Shown here piece by piece: positions 7,588-16,155 of a DNA stretch of 56,995 nt. Below the pieces are notes generated by a model that was not told the DNA's origin, searched no databases, and saw nothing but the letters and a program-made list of their open reading frames with translations. The stretch spans positions 1-56,995 of the forward strand of contig NZ_AJLK01000110.1 in assembly GCF_000317205.1 (NCBI RefSeq), given 5' to 3'. Origin of the DNA: Fischerella muscicola PCC 7414 (GTDB lineage: Bacteria > Cyanobacteriota > Cyanobacteriia > Cyanobacteriales > Nostocaceae). Position 1 is the stretch's first letter; each line of letters opens with the position of its first letter. Made by a program: the position numbers and the translations under genes.

Positions 7588-8245
7588 GACTTTCTTTTTG
7601 TTCTTTCACAGATATGTTGGAATATCCAGAGCGAAATGACCGCACACTTCCTTGTTCGGGATTATACTGATGTCGCCAAATGCTTCCAGTATCATTACCC
7701 ATGACATGAATGGAGACGGCGGGAGCAAAGACTGTGGTAGCTTCGACAGAATGAATATCTTCGTCGGGAGGTAATAGACGGTAAATATCGCCAGTTTTCA
7801 CTTGATAGACTCCGACAATTTCCAACTGGGCACGTCCTTCTAACTCGCCACTATCCACGCGACGATACACGATTTCTTCCTGTTTGCCTTGATACAAACC
7901 CACAAGTCCCCAAGATAAATGATCGTGGACAGGAGTAATGGCGTGGGGAGGAATTACCAAACTAAAAATAGTAAGCGATCGCTCTTGGGAACGATACAGC
8001 AACCATTGTCCGATACCTCCACCTAAACTACTATCAGGATTTGGTTGTGCGAAATGCTTTGGTAGCCAATTCTCTTTCTTCAGTAGTGCAGCAAAGTGAG
8101 GTTCTAAAGCATTCAGGGTTTGTGTGCGGTTGTGAGTTGTGCTGGAGATAATTTCTTTAGTGATCGCCACAAACTCACGTAACTCAGGACTATCAACAAA
8201 CCATTGATCTGCTTCTAAGGGTTCGAGAACTGTTGTGTGAGGCAT
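7571..8245 (-). CDS. Cysteine-dioxygenase-like cupin (thiol dioxygenase family)
   Basis: A 224-residue cupin. The metal site pattern of thiol dioxygenases is present: PVHDHLSWG with His107 and His109, and a later His165 in EDIHSVEA, matching the 3-His site of cysteine dioxygenase (His86/88/140). It is slightly longer than the usual 190-200 residues, with an extra C-terminal tail. Relatives oxidise cysteine, 3-mercaptopropionate or similar thiols to sulfinates with O2. It sits between an LLM monooxygenase and a class II aldolase in one operon and overlaps the latter by 17 bases, so the real substrate may be an organosulfur intermediate. Family call is firm; substrate is unknown. Confidence 0.75.
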   Translation of the reverse strand: MPHTTVLEPLEADQWFVDSPELREFVAITKEIISSTTHNRTQTLNALEPHFAALLKKENWLPKHFAQPNPDSSLGGGIGQWLLYRSQERSLTIFSLVIPPHAITPVHDHLSWGLVGLYQGKQEEIVYRRVDSGELEGRAQLEIVGVYQVKTGDIYRLLPPDEDIHSVEATTVFAPAVSIHVMGNDTGSIWRHQYNPEQGSVRSFRSGYSNISVKEQKESHAKIR

Positions 8246-8319
8246 AAGATAAGATTTTAGATTTGAGATTGTGGATTTTGGATTAAGGCTTACGCATTCT
8301 CCTCTTTTCTCTGCTTTTG

Positions 8320-9429
8320 CTAGGCTACGGTTGCTGTTTGTCGTTCTCGGCGTTGCACTTCTTGACGCACCAACGGAATCACATCTCGACCATAGGCGAT
8401 CGCATCTTCCACCGGGTCAAAACCACGAATCAATAGCGTTGTCACCCCAGCATCGTAGTAATCAACTAATGATTCTGCCACTTGTTCTGGAGTTCCAACT
8501 AAGGCAGTTGTATTACCATAAGCTCCCGTAGCAGCTGCGATCGGTGTCCATAACCGTTTGTCGTGAATTTCACTTTCCTTAGCAAACTCTAGCAACCGCA
8601 ATGAACCAACAGCTTGTGGTCGCGCAGAAGTACCAGGTGACAGTTGAATTCCCGCCTTAGCACGAGTTTCTTTAATACGCGAGAGAATATAACGCGCCTT
8701 TTCCCACGCCTTTTCTTCCGTCTCACCCAAGATAGGACGCAAAGAAACACTAAACCGCAAAGCTTTTCCTGGCGGTGCTGCGCCTTTCACCTCAGCGATG
8801 CGTTGCTTGATAGCTGCTAACGGTTCTCCCCAAAAGGCATATACATTACTGTGTTTTGCACCCACACCCACAGCAACACCAGAAGCACCACCGAAGTATA
8901 TGGGAATATGGGGTTTTTGTAACGGTTTTACCTCCGAAAATGCTTGTATAAGTTGATAAAACTCACCTTCATAATCAAAAGGTTCCTCAGTTGTCCATAC
9001 TCGCCGCACAATTTCAAGATATTCATCTGTACGACGATAGCGTGTATCATGGTCAAGCCAATCGCCATCGCGTTTTTGTTCGGCATCACTACCACCAGTA
9101 ATGATATGAACAGCAACGCGACCATTAGTAAAGTGATCTAGAGTTGCTAGCTTTCGCGCTGCTAAAGTAGGAGCTACAAAACCTGGTCTATGTGCCAGCA
9201 GAAACTTGAGTCTTTCTGTGACCGAAGCCGCATAACTAACTACATTGAAACCATCAGGGCCCGTAGAACTATAACCAACTAGCACCCGGTCAAAGCCGCC
9301 ATCTTCATGGACTTTGGCAAACTTGCGAACATATTCTGTATCTACAGTTCCGCCAGTAAGAGTAACAGAAGGGCCATTTAATTCCGACGCATTTCGCGTC
9401 CCAATCATGCCAATAAATTCCACAGGCAT
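8320..9429 (-). CDS. LLM flavin-dependent monooxygenase, SsuD-like
   Basis: The protein has 369 residues, normal for the bacterial luciferase-like (LLM) family. Typical segments are FKFLLAHRPGFVAPTLAARKLATLDHFTNGRVAVHIITGG read as RLKFLLAHRPG (about 73-83) and GRVAVHIITGG (about 103-113), then HDTRYRRTDEYLEI and a terminal LVGTPEQVAESLVDYYDAGVTTLLIRGF. It would use FMNH2 and O2 to cleave a C-S bond. It diverges from classical SsuD: the RLHVIVRE segment with active-site Arg and His is replaced by FSVSLRPILGE. The substrate therefore probably differs from simple alkanesulfonates. It lies between a sulfonate-type binding protein and a thiol-dioxygenase-like cupin. Confidence 0.8.
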   Translation of the reverse strand: MPVEFIGMIGTRNASELNGPSVTLTGGTVDTEYVRKFAKVHEDGGFDRVLVGYSSTGPDGFNVVSYAASVTERLKFLLAHRPGFVAPTLAARKLATLDHFTNGRVAVHIITGGSDAEQKRDGDWLDHDTRYRRTDEYLEIVRRVWTTEEPFDYEGEFYQLIQAFSEVKPLQKPHIPIYFGGASGVAVGVGAKHSNVYAFWGEPLAAIKQRIAEVKGAAPPGKALRFSVSLRPILGETEEKAWEKARYILSRIKETRAKAGIQLSPGTSARPQAVGSLRLLEFAKESEIHDKRLWTPIAAATGAYGNTTALVGTPEQVAESLVDYYDAGVTTLLIRGFDPVEDAIAYGRDVIPLVRQEVQRRERQTATVA

Positions 9430-9434
9430 ATCAA

Positions 9435-9530
9435 TTTAGCTCCTGGTTAGTAGTTAGTAATTAGTGGTTAGTGGGTAGAGACGCGAGGAACATCGCGTCT
9501 GTACATTAGTAGTTAGTAGTTATTATTTAC
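9435..9530. repeat. TTAGTAG-type short tandem repeats with an embedded hairpin
   Basis: Variants of TTAGTAG/TTAGTGG fill the gap between the binding protein and monooxygenase genes. Inside is a hairpin, AGACGCGA at 9479-9486 pairing with TCGCGTCT at 9493-9500. This arrangement recurs in heterocystous cyanobacterial genomes as an intergenic repeat. Confidence 0.7.
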
Positions 9531-9576
9531 TCCTCATACTCTCCACACTTCCCCAAATCGTCCTCCTTTTAATCCC

Positions 9577-10611
9577 CTACAAAGGACACACCGCCGCAGC
9601 AATATCTACTCTTTGAGGAATAATTTTTTGCTCTAATAACCAGTCAGCTGTTTTTTGTAGATTGCTGATATCTTCTGTAGTTGGAAAAACATAAGACTCT
9701 GGACCTCGGTTCTTAGTCGCTTGCTTAGCTACAGCATCAGAAACTTTGAGTTCCTTCACCATAAACTCTGCGGCAGCGTCGCTATGCTGATTCAACCATT
9801 CACCATCCTGGCTCAAAGCAGTCAGAGCAGCTTTTACCGTTGCGGGATTTTCTTTGGCTGCATCACCACGAACAACCATAATTCCGTAGGTAGGAGCAGG
9901 GTGTGTAGTAGTGATTCTCCGCGCCTGATGCTCTAATTGGGCAACGGAAATATAAGGTTCCCAAACTGCCCAAGCATCAACAGAACCTTGATATAGAGCA
10001 GGTGCAGCATCATTTGGTGATAGGTAAACTCGCTGGACTTTTTCTTTAGGAATATTTTCTTTTTCTAAAACTTTTAGTAACAGATATTCACCTGCACCCC
10101 CTTGATTAACCGCTACTTTTTTACCTATTAAATCAGCAGGTTTACGTATGGGAGAGTCACCACGAACTAAGATGGCATTACCCAAAGCATCTGATTTAGG
10201 GCGCTGTACAGAACCAATACAAAGAGGTTGTCCAGCAGCAATTCCAGAAATGGAAGGAATATCACCGCATCCGCCAATATCTGCTCGATTACCATTAAGA
10301 GCATTTAAAAGGGTGGCACAGCGATCAAATGGGCCACTCCATTCAACTTTAATATTTTGAGCTACCAACTGGCGCTCTAACTCACCACGTTGACGTGAAA
10401 TTGGAATAATCCCGCCTTTTTGGTATGCCAGGCGAATTACATTAGTGTTTGTTGTAGTTTGATTGCTACTGAGAGTTTTTGAAGAAGAATCTGCATTAGC
10501 TGCAACATTCACAGCCGTCTGTTGACTACAAGCAGAAACAATGAAACCAAGAGAGGAAAAAGCAATCAAAAAGATTCTGCGAAAGCTGTGCTGTTTTAAA
10601 TCAGTCACCAC
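9577..10611 (-). CDS. Sulfonate/taurine-type ABC transporter substrate-binding lipoprotein
   Basis: A 344-residue exported protein with a lipoprotein signal: basic N terminus, a hydrophobic core and a lipobox-like VSAC with the acylated Cys near residue 28. The mature part has the SsuA/TauA (NMT1-like) fold: LAYQKGGIIPISRQRGELERQL, then NGNRADIGGCGDIPSISGIAAGQP, KKVAVNQGGAGEYLLLKVLEKENI and GSVDAWAVWEPYISVAQ. It is the first gene of a four-gene operon preceded 76 bases upstream by dyad site C. No permease or ATPase is in this operon; a shared core (ssuB at 27138, ssuC at 31010) could serve it. The ligand is unknown. Confidence 0.85.
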   Translation of the reverse strand: MVTDLKQHSFRRIFLIAFSSLGFIVSACSQQTAVNVAANADSSSKTLSSNQTTTNTNVIRLAYQKGGIIPISRQRGELERQLVAQNIKVEWSGPFDRCATLLNALNGNRADIGGCGDIPSISGIAAGQPLCIGSVQRPKSDALGNAILVRGDSPIRKPADLIGKKVAVNQGGAGEYLLLKVLEKENIPKEKVQRVYLSPNDAAPALYQGSVDAWAVWEPYISVAQLEHQARRITTTHPAPTYGIMVVRGDAAKENPATVKAALTALSQDGEWLNQHSDAAAEFMVKELKVSDAVAKQATKNRGPESYVFPTTEDISNLQKTADWLLEQKIIPQRVDIAAAVCPL

Positions 10612-10687
10612 AATTTACTCCTTCATTTCAATTGTTAGGAGTTTAAACAGCAGTCATGTTTGTGTAATACAAAAACTTCATACAAAA

Positions 10688-10713
10688 TACGATAAGTTGA
10701 TAGATATACAGTA
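10688..10713. promoter_or_regulatory. 26-bp dyad operator, site C
   Basis: TACGATA left, TACAGTA right, core TTGATAGA, flanked by AAAA and TTTTATAA. It lies 76 bases before the start of the sulfonate-type binding protein at 10611 and so upstream of the binding protein-monooxygenase-cupin-aldolase operon. Confidence 0.65.
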
Positions 10714-10832
10714 TTTTATAAAACCAAGCATACCATCTTTTTGATTGGCTGCAAAAACTAAGTCAATATTTCTTGATTTCCAAATCACTGAATTGGGAGT
10801 TGGACAGGGGTATTAAGTATTGTTCATTTAAT

Positions 10833-11693
10833 TTAAAACACGGCTAACACAGCCCCTTGATATTTTTGATTAATAAAATCCTTGACTCTACTATCAACTA
10901 GCAGTTTGCTTAGCTTTTGAATTTTTGGATCATTTTCTCTTGCTTTTAAAGTGACTAGTCCCACAGCATAACGTTTTTGGGCTAATGTCTCCTGAACAAG
11001 AGGCTGTAGTTGTAATCCAGCTTGCAAACGTAAACCAGCAGAAAATACAGCTAAATCTACATCATCAAGCGATCGCACAATTGCAGGCCCGTCTAGTTCC
11101 TGAAATTGTAAGTTTTTCGGGTTTGCAGCTATATCTTGGACAGTAGCGAGTTCTCCTACACTGTCCTTGAGCTTGATTAAACCTTGGTCTGCCAATAATC
11201 TTAAAGAGCGATCGCCATTGCTTCTATCTTTGTAAATTGCTATCGTCGCCTTTTGTGGTACTTCAGATAAAGATTTAAACTTGTTAGAATAAATGCCAAG
11301 TGGAGTTAGAAAGCCAGGATTCAGCATTACCAAATTCAAATTAAGTTGCTTAGCAGCATTATTCATAAACGGGCTATGTTGAAAATAATTAGCATCAATT
11401 TCACCATCTCGAAGTGCAGTATTTGGCTGTATCCAATCATTAAATTTGACTATCTGAATATCTAAACCTTCGTTTGCTGCCAAATTATCTTTTACATACT
11501 GCAAAATATCCTCAAAAATTACTGCCCATACACCAACTTTAATCACCTCTTTTTGTTGAGATGTCTGGGCGATATTTTCTGCTGGATTGGTAGTATTCTT
11601 ACTAGCTAATTCACTTTGATTATTTGTACAGCTAGAAAAAATGATAGATGCTGCAAACGAGCCTACAGCCATGATGAAAAAACGACGCTTCAT
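10833..11693 (-). CDS. metQ: MetQ/NlpA family substrate-binding lipoprotein (methionine-type ABC system)
   Basis: A full-length 286-residue NlpA/MetQ protein. The signal peptide ends in a lipobox-like FSSC (Cys near 22). Family segments are IKVGVWAVIFEDILQYVKDNL, the ligand-site stretch DGEIDANYFQHSPFMN (about 106-121), and PLGIYSNKFKSLSEVPQKATIAIYKD. MetQ delivers D- or L-methionine to MetNI. It is the last gene of the minus-strand cluster 13995-10833, after metI and a 46-residue membrane peptide. A second metQ at 13313 is truncated, so this intact copy may be the working binding protein. It may also bind another sulfur compound. Confidence 0.85.
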   Translation of the reverse strand: MKRRFFIMAVGSFAASIIFSSCTNNQSELASKNTTNPAENIAQTSQQKEVIKVGVWAVIFEDILQYVKDNLAANEGLDIQIVKFNDWIQPNTALRDGEIDANYFQHSPFMNNAAKQLNLNLVMLNPGFLTPLGIYSNKFKSLSEVPQKATIAIYKDRSNGDRSLRLLADQGLIKLKDSVGELATVQDIAANPKNLQFQELDGPAIVRSLDDVDLAVFSAGLRLQAGLQLQPLVQETLAQKRYAVGLVTLKARENDPKIQKLSKLLVDSRVKDFINQKYQGAVLAVF

Positions 11694-11776
11694 TTCAGCT
11701 TCTTACCTCTAAAAAATAGCTATAAGTCTTCCCTTATATTCTTGATGGTTGAAAACTTTGACATTTAAATATTTGC

Positions 11777-11917
11777 TTATTGTCCACCTGCTGGTAGTTT
11801 TTCTAAAAGTCGACTGCAAGTTGCAAAGATAATCAACGCAATGAATATACTTCCTGCTGTCAGAACAAAACGGCGACCAGTTTTTGTTAAAGGAGCTAAA
11901 TTATGATACTCATTCAT
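11777..11917 (-). CDS. 46-residue single-span membrane peptide between metI and metQ
   Basis: This short ORF begins MNEYHNLAPLTKTGRRFVL. It has one hydrophobic segment at about residues 17-33 (FVLTAGSIFIALIIFAT), preceded by basic residues and followed by CSRLLEKLPAGGQ. It sits in the same orientation in the gap between metI (ends 12077) and metQ (starts 11693). A weak GAAGTG ribosome-site-like sequence precedes the ATG. Comparable small membrane ORFs stand beside the truncated metQ (13765) and ssuC (31905), which supports a real gene. It might be an accessory subunit. Unrecognised family. Confidence 0.5.
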   Translation of the reverse strand: MNEYHNLAPLTKTGRRFVLTAGSIFIALIIFATCSRLLEKLPAGGQ

Positions 11918-12076
11918 AAGTTCACTTCAGTTATCTTAGTAAAAAATTTTCAAATTCATAACATCTAAAATTAGAAAAAGTCCACACGAAAATAAACAGA
12001 GCGGTAGTAAGAAAACTCTTATCCATGAAAAAAAATGACAACCCTTACTACATTTATCCTCACTTATTTAACTTAT

Positions 12077-12736
12077 TTATTTTTTTCTCAACTGTCGTGC
12101 TAGCCAATCGCCTAAAAGCTGGATGAATTGCACCAGAAAAACCAACACAACAATAGTTGCAATCATTACTCCCACATCAAACCGTTGATAGCCATATTGA
12201 ATAGCTAAATTTCCCAAGCCACCACCACCAACAGCCCCAGCCATTGCGGAAGAATTCAGCAGACTGACGATTAAAATAGTTATCCCTAAAACAATAGAAG
12301 GTAACGCCTCTGGAATCAGAACTTTCAGAACAATTTGCCAATAATTGCAGCCCATTGCTTCTGCTGCTTCTACTAATCCTTTATCGACTTCAAGAATGCT
12401 CGTCTCAGCAATGCGGGCAAAAAAGGGAATAGCTGCGAGGGCGAGGGGAACAAGGGCGGCGGTACTACCGATAGAAGTGCCGACTATCAAGCGGGTTAGG
12501 GGTGTGAGAACTACAAGTAGAATAATAAAAGGGAAAGAGCGACCCGTATTGACTACTGCACTTAGTACCTGGTTAAGCTTGGGAGCATTAAGAACATTAC
12601 CAGGACTGGTCATTACCAACAATAAACCTAGAGGCAAGCCCAACAAAACAGCTACGAAAGCAGAGATTCCCACCATATAAAAAGTTTCCAGTGTAGCTTG
12701 CCACAAACTGTTAAGTAGTTCCCATCCTTGCATCAA
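12077..12736 (-). CDS. metI: MetI-type ABC transporter permease
   Basis: A 219-residue permease with five predicted membrane spans. The ABC coupling loop EAAEAMGCNYWQIVLKVLIPEALPSI (about 124-149) is the MetI EAA motif, and NTGRSFPFIILLV and AGAVGGGGLGNLAIQYGYQRF are typical of methionine permeases. It would form the membrane dimer that moves substrates handed over by MetQ. The start overlaps the end of the metN reading frame by 4 bases (ATGA), the normal arrangement. Because the adjacent metN lacks its P-loop, the permease may be without a functional ATPase unless another is supplied. Confidence 0.9.
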   Translation of the reverse strand: MMQGWELLNSLWQATLETFYMVGISAFVAVLLGLPLGLLLVMTSPGNVLNAPKLNQVLSAVVNTGRSFPFIILLVVLTPLTRLIVGTSIGSTAALVPLALAAIPFFARIAETSILEVDKGLVEAAEAMGCNYWQIVLKVLIPEALPSIVLGITILIVSLLNSSAMAGAVGGGGLGNLAIQYGYQRFDVGVMIATIVVLVFLVQFIQLLGDWLARQLRKK

Positions 12737-13365
12737 TGCACCTCGACGGCATACTGTGAGTCGTGTAAGTATTCCAGTGCTTGTGTTACCTTGCTTCCTG
12801 CGAGTTCAACTTGAAATTGACCAACACGGCGATCGCCTACAGTTTCAACGCTACCATTGAGAATATTCACATCAACATCAAAGCGACGTACCAAGCTGGT
12901 AAATATCGGATTTCTCGCAACTTCGCCAGCAAAGGCCACAGTTGCCAAAACTGCACCAGGACGGGGTGTATAGCTGTTGCAACGGGGAAAGAACTCCCTC
13001 GCTAACAAAGAATCAGGTTGAGCTGCCAAATCGCTGACACGCCCTTGTTCTACAATCTTGCCAGCATGGAGAATAGCCACACTATCGCAGATTTGCTTAA
13101 CTACACCCATTTCATGGGTTATCAGCAAAATCGTTAGTCCCATACGCTTGTTGAGGTCACGCAATAGTTCTAGAATCGAGCGGGTCGTTTGGGGATCAAG
13201 GGCTGATGTCGCTTCATCTGAGAGTAAGACTTTGGGTTCCCCCGCCAGTGCCCGCGCAATCCCAACCCGTTGTTTTTGCCCACCGGAAAGCTGGGCGGGA
13301 TAGGCATTGGCTTTACCTTCCAAAATCTTCCATAAAGGGGATATGTTGGAAGTAATTAGCATCAA
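12733..13365 (-). pseudogene. metN: MetN ATPase, N-terminally truncated (no Walker A)
   Basis: The frame (210 codons) keeps the C-terminal part of MetN: AYPAQLSGGQKQRVGIARAL with the ABC signature at 26-33, Walker B VLLSDEA (46-52), SALD, the H-loop ITHEMG, and the ligand-sensing NIL/ACT-like domain at about 135-210. The first roughly 120-130 residues, including Walker A and the Q-loop, are missing. The first 15 or so residues are an out-of-frame reading of metQ sequence. The break is near 13318-13323, where metQ and metN sequences share TTGGAA. Without a P-loop the protein cannot bind ATP normally, so I call it a pseudogene or an assembly error. Confidence 0.8.
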
Positions 13366-13678
13366 TTTGTCCTTCTTTCAAAGCAGTATTGTTTTGCACA
13401 GAATCATTAAAAGTGACGATTTCAATATCTAATCCTGCTTGCGGTGCGAGATTTTTTTTCACGAATTCTAAAATTTCTCCAGCAGGTACTGGTGTGACTC
13501 CTACTTTTATTTTCTCTTTTGTTCCACTAGCAAAGGCGTTTGCAGCCGTTGTTGCGGTGGGACTAGTTACTGTGTTTGTTGTGCCATTATTTTGAGGTGA
13601 ACTACAACTAGTAAATATTGTGGCGGTGAAGGATGTAAATACGATAAAAAAGAAGCGGCGGTTAATTTTTATATTCAT
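13313..13678 (-). pseudogene. metQ: MetQ N-terminal fragment joined to metN by a deletion
   Basis: A 121-codon ORF with a lipoprotein signal peptide (lipobox-like FTSC) and the start of a MetQ protein: KIKVGVTPVPAGEILEFVKKNL, then EGQIDANYFQHIPFMEDFG. This ends where the intact paralogue at 10833 goes on for about 165 residues. The stop arises immediately after the fusion point with metN (near 13318-13323). Both the metQ C-terminal half and the metN N-terminal half are absent, which fits one deletion. The remaining exported fragment contains only one lobe of the binding fold. Confidence 0.8.
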
Positions 13679-13764
13679 GCGATCGCCTCTAATAAATCTT
13701 GACTTTGTTTCATCTTCAAATTTTCTTTGAATATCAAGCCTGTGTATTTTTACTGAATAGTCAT

Positions 13765-13995
13765 CTATTGCTGATTTCTACTTTTCAGTGACTCAAACAG
13801 AGCATAATGTGAATCTTGTTTTGGAACATTCAGAGAATTATTTGAATTCTGATTATGAATTACAGCAATGATGATACCTAAACCGAAACCAATAACAAAT
13901 AAGAAAGTAAAAGCTTGAATACCTGGTTTTTCAAGAACATACCACAAACTAATTCCATTTAACCAAAGAATTAATTGCATGATTATATTTTTCAT
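13765..13995 (-). CDS. Small membrane protein upstream of the truncated metQ
   Basis: A 76-residue ORF with two hydrophobic segments (about 4-20 and 25-46, including IQAFTFLFVIGFGLGIIIAVIH) and a polar C-terminal tail (NSLNVPKQDSHYALFESLKSRNQQ). It is the first ORF of the minus-strand met-type cluster, 87 bases before metQ'. I do not recognise the family. Its position beside an ABC cluster, like the small membrane ORFs at 11777 and 31905, suggests an accessory role; that is inference. Confidence 0.5.
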   Translation of the reverse strand: MKNIIMQLILWLNGISLWYVLEKPGIQAFTFLFVIGFGLGIIIAVIHNQNSNNSLNVPKQDSHYALFESLKSRNQQ

Positions 13996-14118
13996 AGCGA
14001 ATAATCCTCAAATTCCAAACATAAATTTAGATAAAGTGTGTTAGGCACACTCTCAAATGTGATAATGCACCATAACTAAAGTAATTAATTAAATAAATTT
14101 AAAGTGAAACTAATTTCC

Positions 14119-14143
14119 AAAAAGCCCCCCTGAAACAGGGGGG
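14119..14143 (-). terminator. Intrinsic terminator of the ferritin-like/LLM operon
   Basis: CCCCCCTG and CAGGGGGG at 14125-14143 form a tight GC stem with loop AAA. Read on the minus strand the stem is followed by CTTTTTGG, giving a U tract. It lies 36 bases after the stop of the gene at 14180. Confidence 0.8.
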
Positions 14144-14179
14144 TGATAGAGGAGAAAACTGAAAATCAGAAGTTTGACA

Positions 14180-14995
14180 TCACTCACTCACACTCACAAG
14201 TTGAGGAAGCTTAGCAATGGGGATATCAAGAAAGTAAGCCAACACTTCCCGTCGCCAAGCATCATAAATTGCTGCTAGTCCTTCAATTTCAGCGCCTGTA
14301 GCACGGTGGACAATTTGCCAATGTTCTTTGAGATAAGGATTACGTCGCCGTTGTCCTTCTTCGTCCAATTCTAATAACTGAGCGGCAATTTCTGCTTTCT
14401 GGGCAGGTGTAGCTTGGTCATACTTGCTTTGCCACCAAGCTAAAACTCCGAAACGATGGGCTGCTTCATCAGGTAAGATTGTCTGACTAGCAAACTTAGA
14501 AGTTTCCGGGTCAGTGATTGTCGTGGTACGGCTGTTTAAAATCAGCTGAGCGACTATATGCAATTCATAGTGCAACTCAAAGGCCATGAACCCCAACCAA
14601 TTGCGAATTGGTAAATCTCCCATAAAATTCCAATGTTTTTGGACTTCCTGCTTAATCTTGTCGATGGGGTCATGTCCTGACAATTCCCACACCCGCTGAC
14701 GAGTAAATTGAGCGTGCGCCCCATCATCGCCAATTTGGCGGCTCAAAAATAGTTGGAGTTCTGGATCAGAAATTTGATCAATTACTTTGCTGCAAACTTG
14801 AACAATATACAAGTCATGAGCAGCCCCACCAATTCGGAAGCGGTAAAAATTCTCAAACTCTTCTGCTGTTGTCAGTGATCGTGGTTCTTGCAAGCGGGTA
14901 GTCGGAAAGTGAGGAGCGTGCTGAGCGATAAGTTTATCAATAGTTTCAATTTCAAACTCAGTTGTCCAAGCTGGACGAGTTAAGGTTGCACTCAT
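14180..14995 (-). CDS. Ferritin-like (diiron-type) protein paired with an LLM monooxygenase
   Basis: A 271-residue, mainly helical soluble protein. Metal-ligand-like motifs are spaced as in ferritin-like four-helix proteins: DDGAH (His94), FELHYELH (Glu140, His142, Glu144) and DEAAH (Glu177 and His180, an ExxH pattern). Other conserved-looking stretches are NFYRFRIGGAAHDLYIVQ and FGVLAWWQSKYDQA. No signal peptide is seen. It is downstream of the LLM gene at 16073 with 28 bases between, and shares dyad site D and terminator 14125. I cannot name its substrate. It could be a diiron oxygenase or a partner acting on the LLM product; a non-metal helical role cannot be excluded. Confidence 0.5.
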   Translation of the reverse strand: MSATLTRPAWTTEFEIETIDKLIAQHAPHFPTTRLQEPRSLTTAEEFENFYRFRIGGAAHDLYIVQVCSKVIDQISDPELQLFLSRQIGDDGAHAQFTRQRVWELSGHDPIDKIKQEVQKHWNFMGDLPIRNWLGFMAFELHYELHIVAQLILNSRTTTITDPETSKFASQTILPDEAAHRFGVLAWWQSKYDQATPAQKAEIAAQLLELDEEGQRRRNPYLKEHWQIVHRATGAEIEGLAAIYDAWRREVLAYFLDIPIAKLPQLVSVSE

Positions 14996-15023
14996 AAAAA
15001 TCTTCCCTGATGAATATCACAGA

Positions 15024-16073
15024 TTAAGCTACCAGTTCTAAAGAACGCACTCGTGGCATTACTTCTTGTGAAAATCTCTGCATTTCTGGGGCAAAAGGTT
15101 GGAATTGCAGCATGAAAGTATCAATACCCACTCCAACAAAATCTGCAATTCTTGCTGCTACAGTATCATAGCTGCCAACTAACCCTGCTGCTGTACCACC
15201 ATTACTCCCCACACCTGGATACTTGGCCATATTCTTGAACATCACCACTTCCGGTTCCACACCTTTCAACAACTCAGTTCTGTCATCTTGTTTAGTAAGT
15301 TCAAGGAGATATTCATATTCTGCTTGGGCTTCAGCCTCAGTCGGGCGGGCAATCACAAAAGCTGACATGGCAAACTGTAATGGTAATGGTTTCGTCCGCT
15401 TCCTCTTTCTAACATCAGCAATAGTTTCCCGCACCACTTCTAAAGGACGACCATTTAAGAAAAACACATCTGCTGCTTGCATAGCGAGATTTTTGGCAGC
15501 ATCTGACTCTCCCCCTAGATACACACGAGGATGAGGTTGGGCAATGGGACGCGGACGCAGGCACAAATCGGTGATCTGAAAGTAGTCACCTTGGAAATTA
15601 ACCCTTTCCTCACTCCACAGGGCTTTTACTACCTCAATCCATTCACCAGAATAGCGGTAGCGTTCATCGTGAGGAAGAAAAGGTATGCCGGATTTTTGCA
15701 ATTCCGGCATAAACCAGGCACTTACCAAGTTGATTGCAAATCTTCCACCGCTAATTGCATCGATATTTAATGCCATCTTTGCCAGAACTACGGGATGAAA
15801 TAGCAAAGGCTTGACTGCGGCGATGATTTCAATTGATTTTGTGGCTTGGGCTAGGGCTGCGGCAGTTGTCCAAGTCTCTAGCTGGTCTAATTCTTGATTT
15901 CTGGGATTAATGATGTGTTCGGCGATGAGAGTGGTAGTAAACCCGTATCTTTCCGCTAGTTGGATGAGCTGCTTTGCTCTTGTGTAGCTGGCGTCACGGG
16001 GTTCATGGGGGTGGTTCATCGCGCCACAGTTACCATAAACGGGAATCCAAATCCCGTAGCGTGGCTGAGACAT
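15024..16073 (-). CDS. LLM flavin-dependent monooxygenase, SfnG-like subgroup
   Basis: A 349-residue LLM protein. Its layout follows the sulfone monooxygenase SfnG: an N-terminal YGIWIPVYGN, SIEIIAAVKPLLFHPVVLAKMALNIDAISGGRFAINLVSAW (reads like the SfnG GGRFxxNVVSGW segment), then HDERYRYSGEWIEVVKALW and PHPRVYLGGESDAAKNLAMQAADVFFLNG. It is more divergent than the SfnG at 33106 and lacks the SsuD Arg/His pair. It would use reduced FMN to oxidise a sulfone or sulfonate. It leads a two-gene operon with the ferritin-like gene and has dyad site D 82 bases upstream. Confidence 0.8.
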   Translation of the reverse strand: MSQPRYGIWIPVYGNCGAMNHPHEPRDASYTRAKQLIQLAERYGFTTTLIAEHIINPRNQELDQLETWTTAAALAQATKSIEIIAAVKPLLFHPVVLAKMALNIDAISGGRFAINLVSAWFMPELQKSGIPFLPHDERYRYSGEWIEVVKALWSEERVNFQGDYFQITDLCLRPRPIAQPHPRVYLGGESDAAKNLAMQAADVFFLNGRPLEVVRETIADVRKRKRTKPLPLQFAMSAFVIARPTEAEAQAEYEYLLELTKQDDRTELLKGVEPEVVMFKNMAKYPGVGSNGGTAAGLVGSYDTVAARIADFVGVGIDTFMLQFQPFAPEMQRFSQEVMPRVRSLELVA

Positions 16074-16155
16074 ATCTTTATACCCTCTTCTACTAGAGGC
16101 TAATATATCCTGAAATTTAATGTGGATTGGAGTTTGAACACACGAAGCATTTATT

